Below, one piece after another: positions 1 to 8,498 of a DNA stretch of 64,000 bases. Positions within the stretch are counted from its first letter, which is position 1. Each line of letters starts with the position of its first letter. Both the position numbers and the translations under genes were made by a program. The notes under the pieces were generated by a model. It did no database searches. It was not told where the DNA came from and worked only from the letters and a program-made list of their open reading frames with translations. Source of the stretch: an uncultured Lachnospiraceae bacterium (GTDB lineage: Bacteria; Bacillota; Clostridia; Lachnospirales; Lachnospiraceae); assembly GCA_910578645.1 (NCBI GenBank), contig CAJTQI010000002.1:62001-126000 (forward strand). The letters run 5' to 3'.

Positions 1-1
1 G

Positions 2-598
2 ATTTTGAATCCTGATTTAGTCATCGCTACGCTGAGCGGCAAAGACACGAAATTATATATGGAATTAACAATCACAAAGGGTAGGGGATATGTAAGTTCC
101 GACAGGAATAAAACAGAGGACCTTCCTATTGGTGTGATTGCCATTGATTCGATTTATACCCCTGTTGAGAGAGTCAATGTGACCGTAGAAAATACACGTG
201 TTGGTCAGATTACCGACTACGATAAGCTGACACTGGATGTGCATACGAACGGAACGCTTGTCCCGGACGAAGCGGTCAGCCTGGCAGCAAAAGTACTGAG
301 CGAACACTTAAGCCTTTTCATCGATTTGTCCGAGAACGCTAAGACTGCGGAAGTCATGGTGGAGAAGGAAGACGACGAGAAAGAAAAAGTTTTAGAGATG
401 AGCATTGACGAACTGGAGTTATCCGTCCGTTCTTATAACTGCTTAAAGAGAGCCGGTATCAATACGGTGGAGGAACTTACCAACAAGACATCTGAGGATA
501 TGATGAAAGTGCGTAATCTTGGACGTAAATCTTTGGAGGAAGTTTTAGCGAAACTGAAAGAATTAGGCTTACAGCTAAATCCTAGCGACGAAGTCTGA
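2..598 (+). CDS. rpoA: RNA polymerase alpha subunit, C-terminal part (5' truncated by window edge)
   Basis: The reading frame is open from the first full codon, so the true start lies upstream of the window. What is visible is the end of the N-terminal dimerisation/assembly domain, an acidic Glu/Asp/Lys linker (about residues 118-130 of the visible part), and the alpha-CTD starting near [12 protein letters not shown] with the helix-hairpin-helix segment [16 protein letters not shown]. The CTD binds UP elements and activators. It is followed by rplQ, the normal end of the alpha operon. Identity is very secure; only the N-terminus is missing. Confidence 0.97.
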   Translation: MLNPDLVIATLSGKDTKLYMELTITKGRGYVSSDRNKTEDLPIGVIAIDSIYTPVERVNVTVENTRVGQITDYDKLTLDVHTNGTLVPDEAVSLAAKVLSEHLSLFIDLSENAKTAEVMVEKEDDEKEKVLEMSIDELELSVRSYNCLKRAGINTVEELTNKTSEDMMKVRNLGRKSLEEVLAKLKELGLQLNPSDEV

Positions 599-754
599 TA
601 AACATATGGATGGCGTGTGGGATAAGACCGATGTGCGCCGACACGTCAGCTCATGAGTGGAATTATTTATGCATTCGGTAAGTAAGACCAAAGTGCGTGG
701 CCGGATGTACACTATAGTGAGGGAGAGAACTCCCCGGTGAGAAAGGAGCCAATT

Positions 755-1291
755 ATGGCAAAATACAGAAAGCTCGGCAGAACATCTGACCAGAGAAAAG
801 CATTATTAAGAAATCAGGTAACAGCATTGTTGTACAATGGTAAGATTATCACGACAGAGGCAAGGGCAAAGGAAGTGCGTAAGATTGCAGAGCACTTGAT
901 TGCGATTGCAGCCAAAGAGAAAGATAACTTCGAGACTGTCAAGGTTATGGCAAAAGTAGCCCGCAAGGACAAAGACGGCAAGAGAGTGAAAGAAGTTGTA
1001 GACGGTAAGAAGGTTACGGTATACGACAATGTAGAGAAGGAGATTAAGAAAGACCTTCCCTCCAGGCTTCATGCCAGAAGACAGATTTTACGGGTGTTAT
1101 ACCCTGTCAAAGAGGTGCCTGCTACACCTGCCGGAAGGAAGAAGGGGACCAAGCAGGTAGACTTGGCGGCAAAGCTTTTCGACGAGTATGGTCCGAAGTA
1201 TGCGAGCCGTAACGGTGGTTATACAAGAATTATTAAAATCGGCCCTCGTAAGGGAGATGCAGCAATGGAGGTTGTACTGGAATTGGTATAA
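755..1291 (+). CDS. rplQ: 50S ribosomal protein L17
   Basis: The 178-residue product begins MAKYRKLGRTSDQRKALLRN, the L17 signature. I start at ATG 755 because a GAAAGGAG ribosome binding site lies at 741-748; an in-frame GTG at 737 lies upstream of that site. The protein is longer than the E. coli homologue because of a Lys/Val-rich insertion around residues 60-90, which is common in Clostridia. It is a structural component of the large subunit. It sits 156 bp after rpoA and is followed by a strong terminator, so it ends the alpha operon. The rpoA-rplQ gap contains a 10-bp palindrome (CACTATAGTG, 710-719) and a small GGGAG/CTCCC hairpin (721-734) that could act in its expression. Confidence 0.97.
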   Translation: MAKYRKLGRTSDQRKALLRNQVTALLYNGKIITTEARAKEVRKIAEHLIAIAAKEKDNFETVKVMAKVARKDKDGKRVKEVVDGKKVTVYDNVEKEIKKDLPSRLHARRQILRVLYPVKEVPATPAGRKKGTKQVDLAAKLFDEYGPKYASRNGGYTRIIKIGPRKGDAAMEVVLELV

Positions 1292-1313
1292 GATTTTCAG
1301 TAGGCCATAATTT

Positions 1314-1345
1314 CCCCGCACGGTAGTGCGGGGGTTTTCTTTTAC
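1314..1345 (+). terminator. Rho-independent terminator after rplQ
   Basis: CCCCGCAC (1314-1321) pairs perfectly with GTGCGGGG (1326-1333) around a 4-nt loop and is followed by a T-rich run. It closes the rpoA-rplQ transcription unit. Confidence 0.9.
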
Positions 1346-1451
1346 ATAAAACCGTATCCGGTGTGTCAGGTGTAAACGATATTTTGGATTTATGGAATCT
1401 ACAGTAAAAACGTTAAAAAAGAATTTTTGATATAGATTTTATCCGTAAGTA

Positions 1452-1460
1452 TGTTATAAT
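1452..1460 (+). promoter_or_regulatory. Extended -10 promoter for the chemoreceptor gene
   Basis: TGTTATAAT is a perfect extended -10 element about 45 bp before the start codon. No good -35 hexamer is seen at 16-18 bp; a TTGATA at 1427-1432 is too distant (22 bp). Confidence 0.55.
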
Positions 1461-1505
1461 ATTAAAAGTATATAAAATAAAAAAGGGGTAGTGGAGGAAC
1501 ATGAG

Positions 1506-3206
1506 ATGAAGATGAAGCAAAAAATCCTTTTGATAGCGGTATTACCGCTTGTAGTGCTTGGTGTTGTAATTATTATGATAAGCAGCAAGCGAATTGAAGC
1601 TGCCTTGACCAAGAACATTGGAAATGGCCTGCGTGGTACAGCGATTGCGGTACGTGCAACATTCAGGAAGCTGAACAATGAACCATACATGCTGAATGAA
1701 AATAATGAGCTTGTAAAAGGTGATTTCAACATCTCGCAAACCGTAGATTTGGCGGACGATATTAAAGAAAGCGCTAACATTGATGTAACCATTTGCTACG
1801 GTGACACAAGATACATGACTTCCGTAAAGGATTCCAATGGACAGCGTATTCTTGGTACGAAAGCAGGGCCGCGGGCGATTGAGACCGTATTGGGCAAGGG
1901 TGAAGAATTCTTTGCTACGGATGCGGTGGTTGCTGAACATGAGTATTTTGGATACTATATTCCGCTATTTGATTTTGAGACCGGAGAGGCGGTCGGTATG
2001 GTATTTGCCGGTATGCCGCGTGCGGAAGCTAAGGCAGAAATACGTTCCATTAGTATTTTGATTGGTCTTGCTACGGCTGCTTTGATGCTTATATGTACAG
2101 CATTGATTATGTTTATTGTTGGTAAGATGTCTAAGCGGTTGGTAGAAGGTGTTAATTCCGTACTTATGGTTTCCGAAGGAAAGCTGAACTTTGAAGTAAG
2201 GCAGGAGATGCTGGCACATAAAGATGAAATTGGCGATATCAGCAGGGCAATCCAGAAGTTACAGACAAATCTTACAGGAATTGTTTCGGGCGTTATCAGA
2301 GAGAGTAAATCACTTTTGGATGCTTCCAACCAGATGCGTGACAGAACAAGCGTTACGAGTGAGCATGTAGAACAGATGGAGAAGGCGGTCAATGAGATTG
2401 CTATCGGAGCAGGTTCACAGGCAGAGGAGACACAGAATGCGACAGAGAATATTATCTTGATGGGTAATATGATTGAAGAGATGTCCGGTGAACTTGATAA
2501 CCTGAATCAGAAGGCACAGTTGATGAAGGAGAGAGGCGAGACTGTTATCGAAGCAATCCGTGAACTGCAGGATAGCAATACACAGACAGGCGAAGCCATC
2601 AACATTATTTACGAACAGACCAATGTTACAAATGAATCGGCTCAGAAGATTAAGGAAGCTATCGCACTGATTACCAATATTGCGGAAGAAACCAATCTGC
2701 TTTCGCTGAATGCATCCATTGAGGCGGCACGTGCAGGTGAGCAGGGAAGAGGTTTTGCAGTGGTAGCAGCACAGATTCAGAAACTTGCTGAACAGTCCAA
2801 TGAATCTGCAATGCAGATTGAGAGAATTATCTTGTCTCTGATTGAAGATTCCAATAAGTCAGTTGAGACGATGAACGAAGTAAAAGAGATGATGGAACAG
2901 CAGAGTCAGAACGTTACCAATACGGACGCTCAGGTTGTATCCTTGATTGAAGAGGTAGAGCAGTCACTTACCGTGATTGATGAAGTGTCTGTTAAGACGA
3001 ATAAGATTAATGATGCGAGAAGCAGCGTAGTCGATACGGTACAGAACCTGTCGGCAATTGCCCAGGAGAATGCGGCAAGTACAGAAGAGACATCGGCATC
3101 CGTAACCGAGATTAGTGGTATTATCAGTGAGATTGCGGAAGAAGCTTATGACTTGAAGGGTATTTCAGACCAGATGAACGATAGTATGTCTGTATTTGAA
3201 TTATAA
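1506..3206 (+). CDS. Methyl-accepting chemotaxis protein
   Basis: The 566-residue transmembrane chemoreceptor signals to CheA/CheW. I start at ATG 1506 because the GGAGG at 1493-1497 would lie inside the longer GTG-initiated frame (1491). The order is TM1 at about residues 6-28, an extracytoplasmic Cache-like sensor domain (about 30-185) with [16 protein letters not shown] and [10 protein letters not shown]2 (about 190-215), HAMP, then a long coiled-coil methylation/signalling domain. The conserved hairpin tip ([20 protein letters not shown]) lies near residues 396-415. No che genes are nearby and the ligand is unknown. It is flanked by its own promoter and terminator, so it is monocistronic. 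It may sense the sugar taken up by the next operon, but that is only proximity. Confidence 0.93.
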   Translation: MKMKQKILLIAVLPLVVLGVVIIMISSKRIEAALTKNIGNGLRGTAIAVRATFRKLNNEPYMLNENNELVKGDFNISQTVDLADDIKESANIDVTICYGDTRYMTSVKDSNGQRILGTKAGPRAIETVLGKGEEFFATDAVVAEHEYFGYYIPLFDFETGEAVGMVFAGMPRAEAKAEIRSISILIGLATAALMLICTALIMFIVGKMSKRLVEGVNSVLMVSEGKLNFEVRQEMLAHKDEIGDISRAIQKLQTNLTGIVSGVIRESKSLLDASNQMRDRTSVTSEHVEQMEKAVNEIAIGAGSQAEETQNATENIILMGNMIEEMSGELDNLNQKAQLMKERGETVIEAIRELQDSNTQTGEAINIIYEQTNVTNESAQKIKEAIALITNIAEETNLLSLNASIEAARAGEQGRGFAVVAAQIQKLAEQSNESAMQIERIILSLIEDSNKSVETMNEVKEMMEQQSQNVTNTDAQVVSLIEEVEQSLTVIDEVSVKTNKINDARSSVVDTVQNLSAIAQENAASTEETSASVTEISGIISEIAEEAYDLKGISDQMNDSMSVFEL

Positions 3207-3250
3207 GCTGTCAGTTGTTATTTGTAGAAAAATATTAGAGGATATTAAAA

Positions 3251-3287
3251 GGAACCTCCGGGAAATTATTTCCCGGGGGTTCCTTTT
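3251..3287 (+). terminator. Rho-independent terminator after the chemoreceptor gene
   Basis: A 13-bp stem (3251-3263 with 3271-3283, one G-T wobble) with a 7-nt AT-rich loop, followed by TTTT. Confidence 0.9.
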
Positions 3288-3386
3288 ATGTGCAGACCCA
3301 TGCAGAGGAAGCATGCCGCTAAGGCCGGCTGATGTTGTTTTTTGTATATTTTGCTATAAAAGGATAAAAGTGTAAGCGAGAGGTTA

Positions 3387-3414
3387 TTGACAATTCCAAA
3401 AGTTATGGTAAAAT
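3387..3414 (+). promoter_or_regulatory. Sigma-A promoter of the SorC/sugar operon
   Basis: TTGACA (3387-3392), a 16-bp spacer and TAAAAT (3409-3414) with an extended TGG before the -10. The predicted start of transcription is near 3421, inside the inverted repeat at 3418-3447. Confidence 0.75.
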
Positions 3415-3417
3415 TAT

Positions 3418-3447
3418 GTTATAAATAACAAAAATGATATTTATAAC
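3418..3447. promoter_or_regulatory. Perfect 10-bp inverted repeat; probable SorC operator
   Basis: GTTATAAATA (3418-3427) and TATTTATAAC (3438-3447) are exact reverse complements separated by 10 bp. The repeat begins 3 bp after the predicted -10 and ends just before the ribosome binding site of the SorC-family gene. Its position over the transcription start fits autorepression relieved by a sugar effector. Confidence 0.65.
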
Positions 3448-3469
3448 AAAGAAGGAGGCGAAATAGTAG

Positions 3470-4396
3470 ATGGACGATAATTTTTTATTGGCGCAGATTG
3501 CTAAGCTTTACTACATTGACCAGATTAAGCAAAAGGATATTGCAGAAATTTTTCATATGACGCCAATACAAATCTCGAGGTATTTAAAAGCGGCTATTGA
3601 CAATAATATTATTCAATTTCATATTGACATGCCAATAGAAATAGACGTTGATTTGGGAAGAAAAGTGAAAGATAAATACAGTCTGCGGGAATGTGTTGTG
3701 GTAGATGAAGAAGATGAGAAAATGATAATGATGCGGATTGCGCAGTATACGGCGAAATTTGTGCATTCTTTGCTGCAAGACCATGCAATAATGGGGGTTT
3801 CGTGGGGGAAAGGAATTTATGAATTTGTAAAGCAGCTTCCTTTCAGCCGATTTCCGAATTTGAAAGTTGTTCAGCTGTCGGGGGGTGTTTTTTCAGAAAA
3901 TAATTATATGGTTACCCCGGCGCATATTGTTACAACTGCCTGTGAAAAAATGGGAAGCGTACCGGTGTTTTTAAATGCTCCGTTTTTTTCGCTGAATTTA
4001 GACAGCAAAAATGATTTAATTAAAGACCAGGGAATTTTAAAGGTTTATGAATTGGCAAATAAAGCTACAGTAAATATTATCGGGGCGAGTCCCCTCAGGA
4101 AAGAAAGCACTATGTTCCAAGTGGGAATGGCTTCTTCCGATGACCTTGAGGAATTGATTAGATTGCATGCGGTTGGCGATATTGCCGGATATTTTATTGA
4201 TGAAAACGGGGAACCAATCAAATGGAGCAAATCAGAATTGTATAACGGGGTATCGATAGAAGCGATTTGCAACGCGTCTACGTCGGTCTGTATTGCAGGC
4301 GAGCTAGAAAAAGAAAGAGTGATGCGGGCATGCTTACAGAAAAGGTATTTTAACACGCTGATAACCAGTAAGAAACTGGCGCAAAAATTTCTTTAA
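3470..4396 (+). CDS. SorC-family sugar-binding transcriptional regulator
   Basis: The 308-residue product has an N-terminal helix-turn-helix (about residues 5-52; KQKDIAEIFHMTPIQISRYLKAA split across helices) and a SorC-type effector-binding domain (about 55-308) with the GVSWGKG segment and a late GDIAGYFIDENGEPI segment. Proteins of this family are usually tetrameric and bind sugar phosphates that control uptake and catabolic genes. The start is set by a GGAGG at 3454-3458. It is the first gene of the operon and is followed at 62 bp by the solute-binding protein gene. The perfect inverted repeat just upstream is its likely operator. The effector is unknown. Confidence 0.9.
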   Translation: MDDNFLLAQIAKLYYIDQIKQKDIAEIFHMTPIQISRYLKAAIDNNIIQFHIDMPIEIDVDLGRKVKDKYSLRECVVVDEEDEKMIMMRIAQYTAKFVHSLLQDHAIMGVSWGKGIYEFVKQLPFSRFPNLKVVQLSGGVFSENNYMVTPAHIVTTACEKMGSVPVFLNAPFFSLNLDSKNDLIKDQGILKVYELANKATVNIIGASPLRKESTMFQVGMASSDDLEELIRLHAVGDIAGYFIDENGEPIKWSKSELYNGVSIEAICNASTSVCIAGELEKERVMRACLQKRYFNTLITSKKLAQKFL

Positions 4397-4401
4397 ATTG
4401 A

Positions 4402-4426
4402 TTCAAACAGAATAGTCTGTTTTGAA
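4402..4426 (+). promoter_or_regulatory. Imperfect inverted repeat between regulator and transporter genes
   Basis: TTCAAACAGA (4402-4411) faces TCTGTTTTGAA (4416-4426) with one extra T. It could be a weak RNA hairpin that reduces read-through or a second operator. No T-tract follows. Confidence 0.4.
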
Positions 4427-4458
4427 TAGATGTCAAAATAACGATAGGAGGTTACATT

Positions 4459-5805
4459 ATGAAATTTAAAAGATTGGGAGCATTTTTACTGGCAGGCATT
4501 ATGAGTATGTCCGCCGTGGGCTGCGGAGAAAGCTCTGGTGAAGGGAATGAGTCTCCGAATACAGCTGATGCTGATGATAGCGGAGCAGCTTCGGAGACAG
4601 GAGAACTGAAGGGTGAAATCACATTTTCTACCTGGGGTTCTTTGGATGAAAAGAAAATAAATGAAGAAGTCATTAAGGCCTTTGAAGCGAAGTATCCGGG
4701 GACGAAGGTTAATCTGGAGTTTATTCCTGATAAGTACCGGGAAAAGATTGATACTATGTTTTTAGGAGGAAATGCGCCGGATGTAATTTATGGACATCCA
4801 CACTTCTTTGCAGCGTGGGCGAAGGAAGGGTTGCTCATGGATTTGTCTGAACGATATGAAGAAGAGGAAGATTTCTATATGTCAGATAAGTTTGCAACCA
4901 ATATGTATGATTCCTTTAGGTATGAGGGCAAGAACATAGCGACCATTAACGGACATGATACATTCCTGCTTTATTATAATAAGGATTTGTTTGACGAAGC
5001 CGGGGTTGCATATCCGACAGACGAATGGACTTGGGATGATTGGCTGGAGGCGGCGCAGAAATTGACGACAACTGCTCCGGATGGCTCTGCACAATATGCG
5101 ACTGTGTTCAGCGCAGAGAATCCGGCTACATGGTTCCCTTATATTTACAGCTTCGGAGGGGATATTTTCGACGATATGGATGCACCTACAAAGGTGGTGT
5201 TTAATAGTCCGGAGACAGTGGAGGCTTTGCAGTTCATTCAGGATGCGGTTCATAAATATGGCGTGGCACCCAATTATCAGGACAGCGACTTGACCGGCGG
5301 CGCTTTTGATACAGGTCGTGTGGCCATGGATATTGACGGCTCCTGGGCGCCTGCTTCTAAAAGAAACATTACTGAGTTTAAATGGGATATGGCGAATATT
5401 CCTTTGAAAGAAGGCAAGGAAAGAAGGACAAGCGCTTTCTATGCAGGGTATGCGGTCAATGCGGCAACAGAGAATCCTGATTTGGCGTATGCTTTTGCGA
5501 AATTCTTTCAGGAGGATGAAGGACAGCAGATTTTATCACAGCTCGGACTGATTACAGTAATCAACAAAGAAATTGCGTCTTCTGAGGAAAACCTGAAAGG
5601 AGAGGGCCTGCCGGAGAATCATGCGCTTAGGGTTTCTTCTATTGATTATGCGACTAACGGATACGCAATGCTGACAAACTGGGAAGAAATGATGACAAAA
5701 GTATTAAAGCCTGCATTTGAAGAATTGCTGAGCGCTAAAATTACGCCGGAGGAATGTGCGGAGCGGGTTCAAACACAGTTAGAAGAGATGCTAGCTAAAG
5801 AATAA
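4459..5805 (+). CDS. Sugar ABC transporter substrate-binding lipoprotein
   Basis: This 448-residue family 1 extracellular solute-binding protein begins with a lipoprotein signal peptide: a charged N-terminus, a hydrophobic core and the lipobox SAVGC (Cys about residue 22). An acidic Ser/Gly/Asp linker follows, then the binding domain with ITFSTWGSLDEKK and GNAPDVIYG. It would be lipid-anchored outside the membrane and hand sugar or an oligosaccharide to the two permeases downstream. AGGAGG at 4446-4451 sets the start. No ATPase gene is present in the operon, so a shared MsmK/UgpC-type ATPase elsewhere is expected. Confidence 0.92.
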   Translation: MKFKRLGAFLLAGIMSMSAVGCGESSGEGNESPNTADADDSGAASETGELKGEITFSTWGSLDEKKINEEVIKAFEAKYPGTKVNLEFIPDKYREKIDTMFLGGNAPDVIYGHPHFFAAWAKEGLLMDLSERYEEEEDFYMSDKFATNMYDSFRYEGKNIATINGHDTFLLYYNKDLFDEAGVAYPTDEWTWDDWLEAAQKLTTTAPDGSAQYATVFSAENPATWFPYIYSFGGDIFDDMDAPTKVVFNSPETVEALQFIQDAVHKYGVAPNYQDSDLTGGAFDTGRVAMDIDGSWAPASKRNITEFKWDMANIPLKEGKERRTSAFYAGYAVNAATENPDLAYAFAKFFQEDEGQQILSQLGLITVINKEIASSEENLKGEGLPENHALRVSSIDYATNGYAMLTNWEEMMTKVLKPAFEELLSAKITPEECAERVQTQLEEMLAKE

Positions 5806-5839
5806 GCCTTCAGAAGAATCCTCGGGATATGATGCTGAT

Positions 5840-5861
5840 ACCCCGTTGCTTGCAGCGGGGT
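5840..5861 (+). promoter_or_regulatory. Intercistronic hairpin after the binding-protein gene
   Basis: ACCCCGTTG (5840-5848) pairs with CAGCGGGGT (5853-5861) around CTTG, with one wobble. There is no T-tract, so it is more likely a stabilising or partially terminating hairpin. It would let the binding protein be made in excess over the permeases, as known for malE-malF type operons. Confidence 0.6.
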
Positions 5862-5886
5862 CATTGATTAATAGGAGGTTGGTGAT

Positions 5887-6798
5887 TTGATAAAATTAAA
5901 AATGAAAGCAAAAACAGCAGATACATTGTGGTTTTTTGTTTTTGCGGCTCCATGGATTCTGGGATTTATTTTTTTGACTTTAATACCGATGGCGATTTCT
6001 CTCCATATCAGTTTTACAGATTGGAATATTTTGTCTGACCCCGATTGGGTCGGATTGGTAAATTATAAAACAATTTTCAACGATTCGTTGTTTTATAAAT
6101 CTATGAAGGTGACGCTTTCCTACACTACGCTGTCCGTTCCGCTCAATATTGTACTTTCTATTTTCGTGGCGATGCTTTTGAATAACAATTTGAGGGGAAT
6201 GAAAATGTTCCGGACGATTTTCTATCTTCCGGCTATCGTATCCGGAGTAGTTGTGGCGATTGTCTGGCTGTGGATATATAATCCGGATTATGGTATCATC
6301 AATAGCTTCCTGCGGATATTCGGAATCCAAGGTCCTGGTTGGGTTTATGATGAGAATTGGGCGTTGCCTTCGGTTGTGATTATGTCATTATGGGGAATTG
6401 GAAGCAATATTGTAATTTACTTAGCGTCCCTGCAGAGTATTTCCACAGAACTTTATGAGGCGGCCAGTATTGATGGGGCAAACTTTTGGAATAGGCTGAT
6501 TAAGATTACGCTTCCGGGCATGAGCCCAGTCCTGCTTTTTACACTTCTGACAGGAATTATCAATGCGCTTCAGACATTTACGCAGGCCTTTGTTATGACG
6601 CAGGGAGGGCCGAATAATGCGACGAACTTCTATGCGTATTATATTTACAACAATGCATTTGTGTGGCATAAGATGGGAGAAGCATGTGCGCAGGCCTGGA
6701 TTTTATTTGTCGTTATTTTTATCCTGACATTCATCACATTAAAGCTTACCGGCGGCCATGTCTACTATGACAGCAAAGAAGGAGGTGATATATTATGA
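5887..6798 (+). CDS. Sugar ABC transporter permease (MalF-like)
   Basis: The 303-residue protein has about six membrane segments, the first at WFFVFAAPWILGFIF. It carries the binding-protein-dependent permease EAA loop (TELYEAASIDGANFWNRL, about residues 193-210), which docks the ATPase. I take TTG 5887 as start because AGGAGG at 5873-5878 is 8 bp away; ATG 5902 is the alternative. It overlaps the next permease by 4 bp (ATGA), so the two are translationally coupled. Confidence 0.92.
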   Translation: MIKLKMKAKTADTLWFFVFAAPWILGFIFLTLIPMAISLHISFTDWNILSDPDWVGLVNYKTIFNDSLFYKSMKVTLSYTTLSVPLNIVLSIFVAMLLNNNLRGMKMFRTIFYLPAIVSGVVVAIVWLWIYNPDYGIINSFLRIFGIQGPGWVYDENWALPSVVIMSLWGIGSNIVIYLASLQSISTELYEAASIDGANFWNRLIKITLPGMSPVLLFTLLTGIINALQTFTQAFVMTQGGPNNATNFYAYYIYNNAFVWHKMGEACAQAWILFVVIFILTFITLKLTGGHVYYDSKEGGDIL

Positions 6799-7655
6799 GA
6801 AAGCACACTACCCGGCCGGGTGAAGTCAATTCAACTGGCGCGAAAATCGCTATTTATAGCTGCCTGATTGTATGCTCTGTCATATTTTTGCTTCCGTTTT
6901 TCTGGATGATTTCGACAGCATTTAAAAAGCCGGGCGCAGTTTTCATTCAGCCGATGCAGTGGATTCCGAAAGAACCTACGTTGGAAAACTTCAGGAGGCT
7001 GTTTGAAGAATTTGGGTTCCAAAAGTATATTTTAAATTCTGTGTGGCTGACGGCTGTAAACCTGGCAGGATATTTGATTTCCTGTACTATGGTGGCATAT
7101 GCATTTGCGACGCAAAAATGGAAATATAAAAATATATTATTCATATTGGTGCTTGCAACGATGATGCTGCCGAAAGAGGTAATTTTCTATCCCAGGTTTA
7201 TTTTGTTCAAATACTTAGGATTGTACGGAACCATGGCGCCTCTGTGGTTGCCTGCATTTTTCGGGGATGCCTTTCAGATATTCCTGATGAGGCAGTTTTT
7301 TCTCGGAATCCCAACGGAGTTGGCTGAGGCCGCTAAAATAGACGGGTGCAGCAGGTTTCGGATTTTCTGGAATATTTACCTTCCGTTGTCCAAGCCGGCT
7401 TTGGCGACATCGGCAATTTATATATTTATGTTCCATTGGAATGATTTCTTCGGTCCGTTGATTTATATTACCAAGGAGTCCAAACGGACGGCGGCTTTTG
7501 CCCTGATGTATTTGAAGGGTTCACAGGATGTACAGTCCATGATGCCGATGCAGATGTGTGCGGCGATTATAACGGTGATACCGTGCCTTGTGCTGTACTA
7601 TTTCTGCCAACGTTATTTCATTGCAGGACTTGTGGTAAAGGGTGTAGAAAAATAA
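6795..7655 (+). CDS. Sugar ABC transporter permease (MalG-like)
   Basis: This 286-residue second permease subunit has about six membrane helices and the EAA motif in TELAEAAKIDGCSRFRIFW (about residues 172-190). Its start codon overlaps the stop of the first permease gene, and a GGAGGTGA ribosome binding site lies inside that gene. With the lipoprotein and an ATPase encoded elsewhere it should form a CUT1-type importer, the class that usually carries di- and oligosaccharides. Confidence 0.92.
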   Translation: MRKHTTRPGEVNSTGAKIAIYSCLIVCSVIFLLPFFWMISTAFKKPGAVFIQPMQWIPKEPTLENFRRLFEEFGFQKYILNSVWLTAVNLAGYLISCTMVAYAFATQKWKYKNILFILVLATMMLPKEVIFYPRFILFKYLGLYGTMAPLWLPAFFGDAFQIFLMRQFFLGIPTELAEAAKIDGCSRFRIFWNIYLPLSKPALATSAIYIFMFHWNDFFGPLIYITKESKRTAAFALMYLKGSQDVQSMMPMQMCAAIITVIPCLVLYYFCQRYFIAGLVVKGVEK

Positions 7656-7683
7656 TTTTTTATACAGTGAGGAAGGAAAAAAT

Positions 7684-8460
7684 ATGGTTTCTCAAATCAT
7701 ACAGAACGTATCAAAGCAAAAAGAACTATTTATTGCAGTTGACCATGGGTTGTCTTTTCCGGGCCTGGAGGGTTTGGAAAGACCGTTTGACATTTTAAAT
7801 ATTATATCTGCAAATCCGGGGATAGACGGGCTAATTGCTTCTTTGGGAGTGTTTCGGCAGGCAGGGAAACTAGGGATTGACCTTGCAGATAAAACAAGAC
7901 TTGTGTTGGTTGATTATGTTTCGGTGAAAGGAGAGGGAGGAAATTCCTGTTTAGACCAGAGGGAAGTCATTGTGAAACCGGAGGAGACGGAGATTATAGA
8001 GCCGAATTGCTTTAAAATGTTTTTGAATCTTTATGAGGATAACAGACAGTTATACAGAAACTGCCGGGATGTGGAGCGGTTTACCGCCTATGGCGCCAAG
8101 CATGGGATAAATACCTTGGCTGAAATTATGTTTTACGGTAACAGGGATTTTGCGAATCCCGTTACCAGAGAAGCCGAATTGATGCGGGGGTGCCGTATTG
8201 CTATGGAGTTGGGGGTGGATGCCCTGAAAATCCCCTACATCCCGGATTCAAACATTGTGAAAGAGATTTCGGCTACATTAAAGCTGCCAATCTATATGTT
8301 AGGCGGGCAGAAGAACGAGGATAGGGAAGAATTTAGAAAACAGCTGAGGGAGATGGCAAGACAAGAGATTGATGGTTTTATGTTTGGGCGCAATGTTTGG
8401 CAGTCAGAGGATGTGGAAGAAACCGTCAGGGAGATTTTACAGATTATCAAAGAAGAATAA
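7684..8460 (+). CDS. Class I DhnA/LsrF-type aldolase
   Basis: The 258-residue TIM barrel belongs to the DhnA/DeoC-like Schiff-base aldolases: AVDHG near residues 18-22, the catalytic lysine in DALKIPY (Lys182), MLGGQK, and GRNVWQ for phosphate binding near the C-terminus. Family members cleave or condense ketose phosphates (fructose 1,6-bisphosphate aldolase, LsrF and others). Within this operon it probably splits the imported sugar's ketose form into C3 or C2+C3 fragments. The exact substrate cannot be read from the sequence. A DAK-family kinase pair downstream suggests that one product or substrate is a short ketose. Confidence 0.82.
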   Translation: MVSQIIQNVSKQKELFIAVDHGLSFPGLEGLERPFDILNIISANPGIDGLIASLGVFRQAGKLGIDLADKTRLVLVDYVSVKGEGGNSCLDQREVIVKPEETEIIEPNCFKMFLNLYEDNRQLYRNCRDVERFTAYGAKHGINTLAEIMFYGNRDFANPVTREAELMRGCRIAMELGVDALKIPYIPDSNIVKEISATLKLPIYMLGGQKNEDREEFRKQLREMARQEIDGFMFGRNVWQSEDVEETVREILQIIKEE

Positions 8461-8498
8461 GTTTACAGCCATTGGAAAAATTAATGGAAGGAGTGGTA

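Noticed and set aside
1427..1460. Full -35/-10 promoter for the chemoreceptor gene
   Set aside because: The TTGATA is 22 bp from TATAAT, too far; only the extended -10 is kept.
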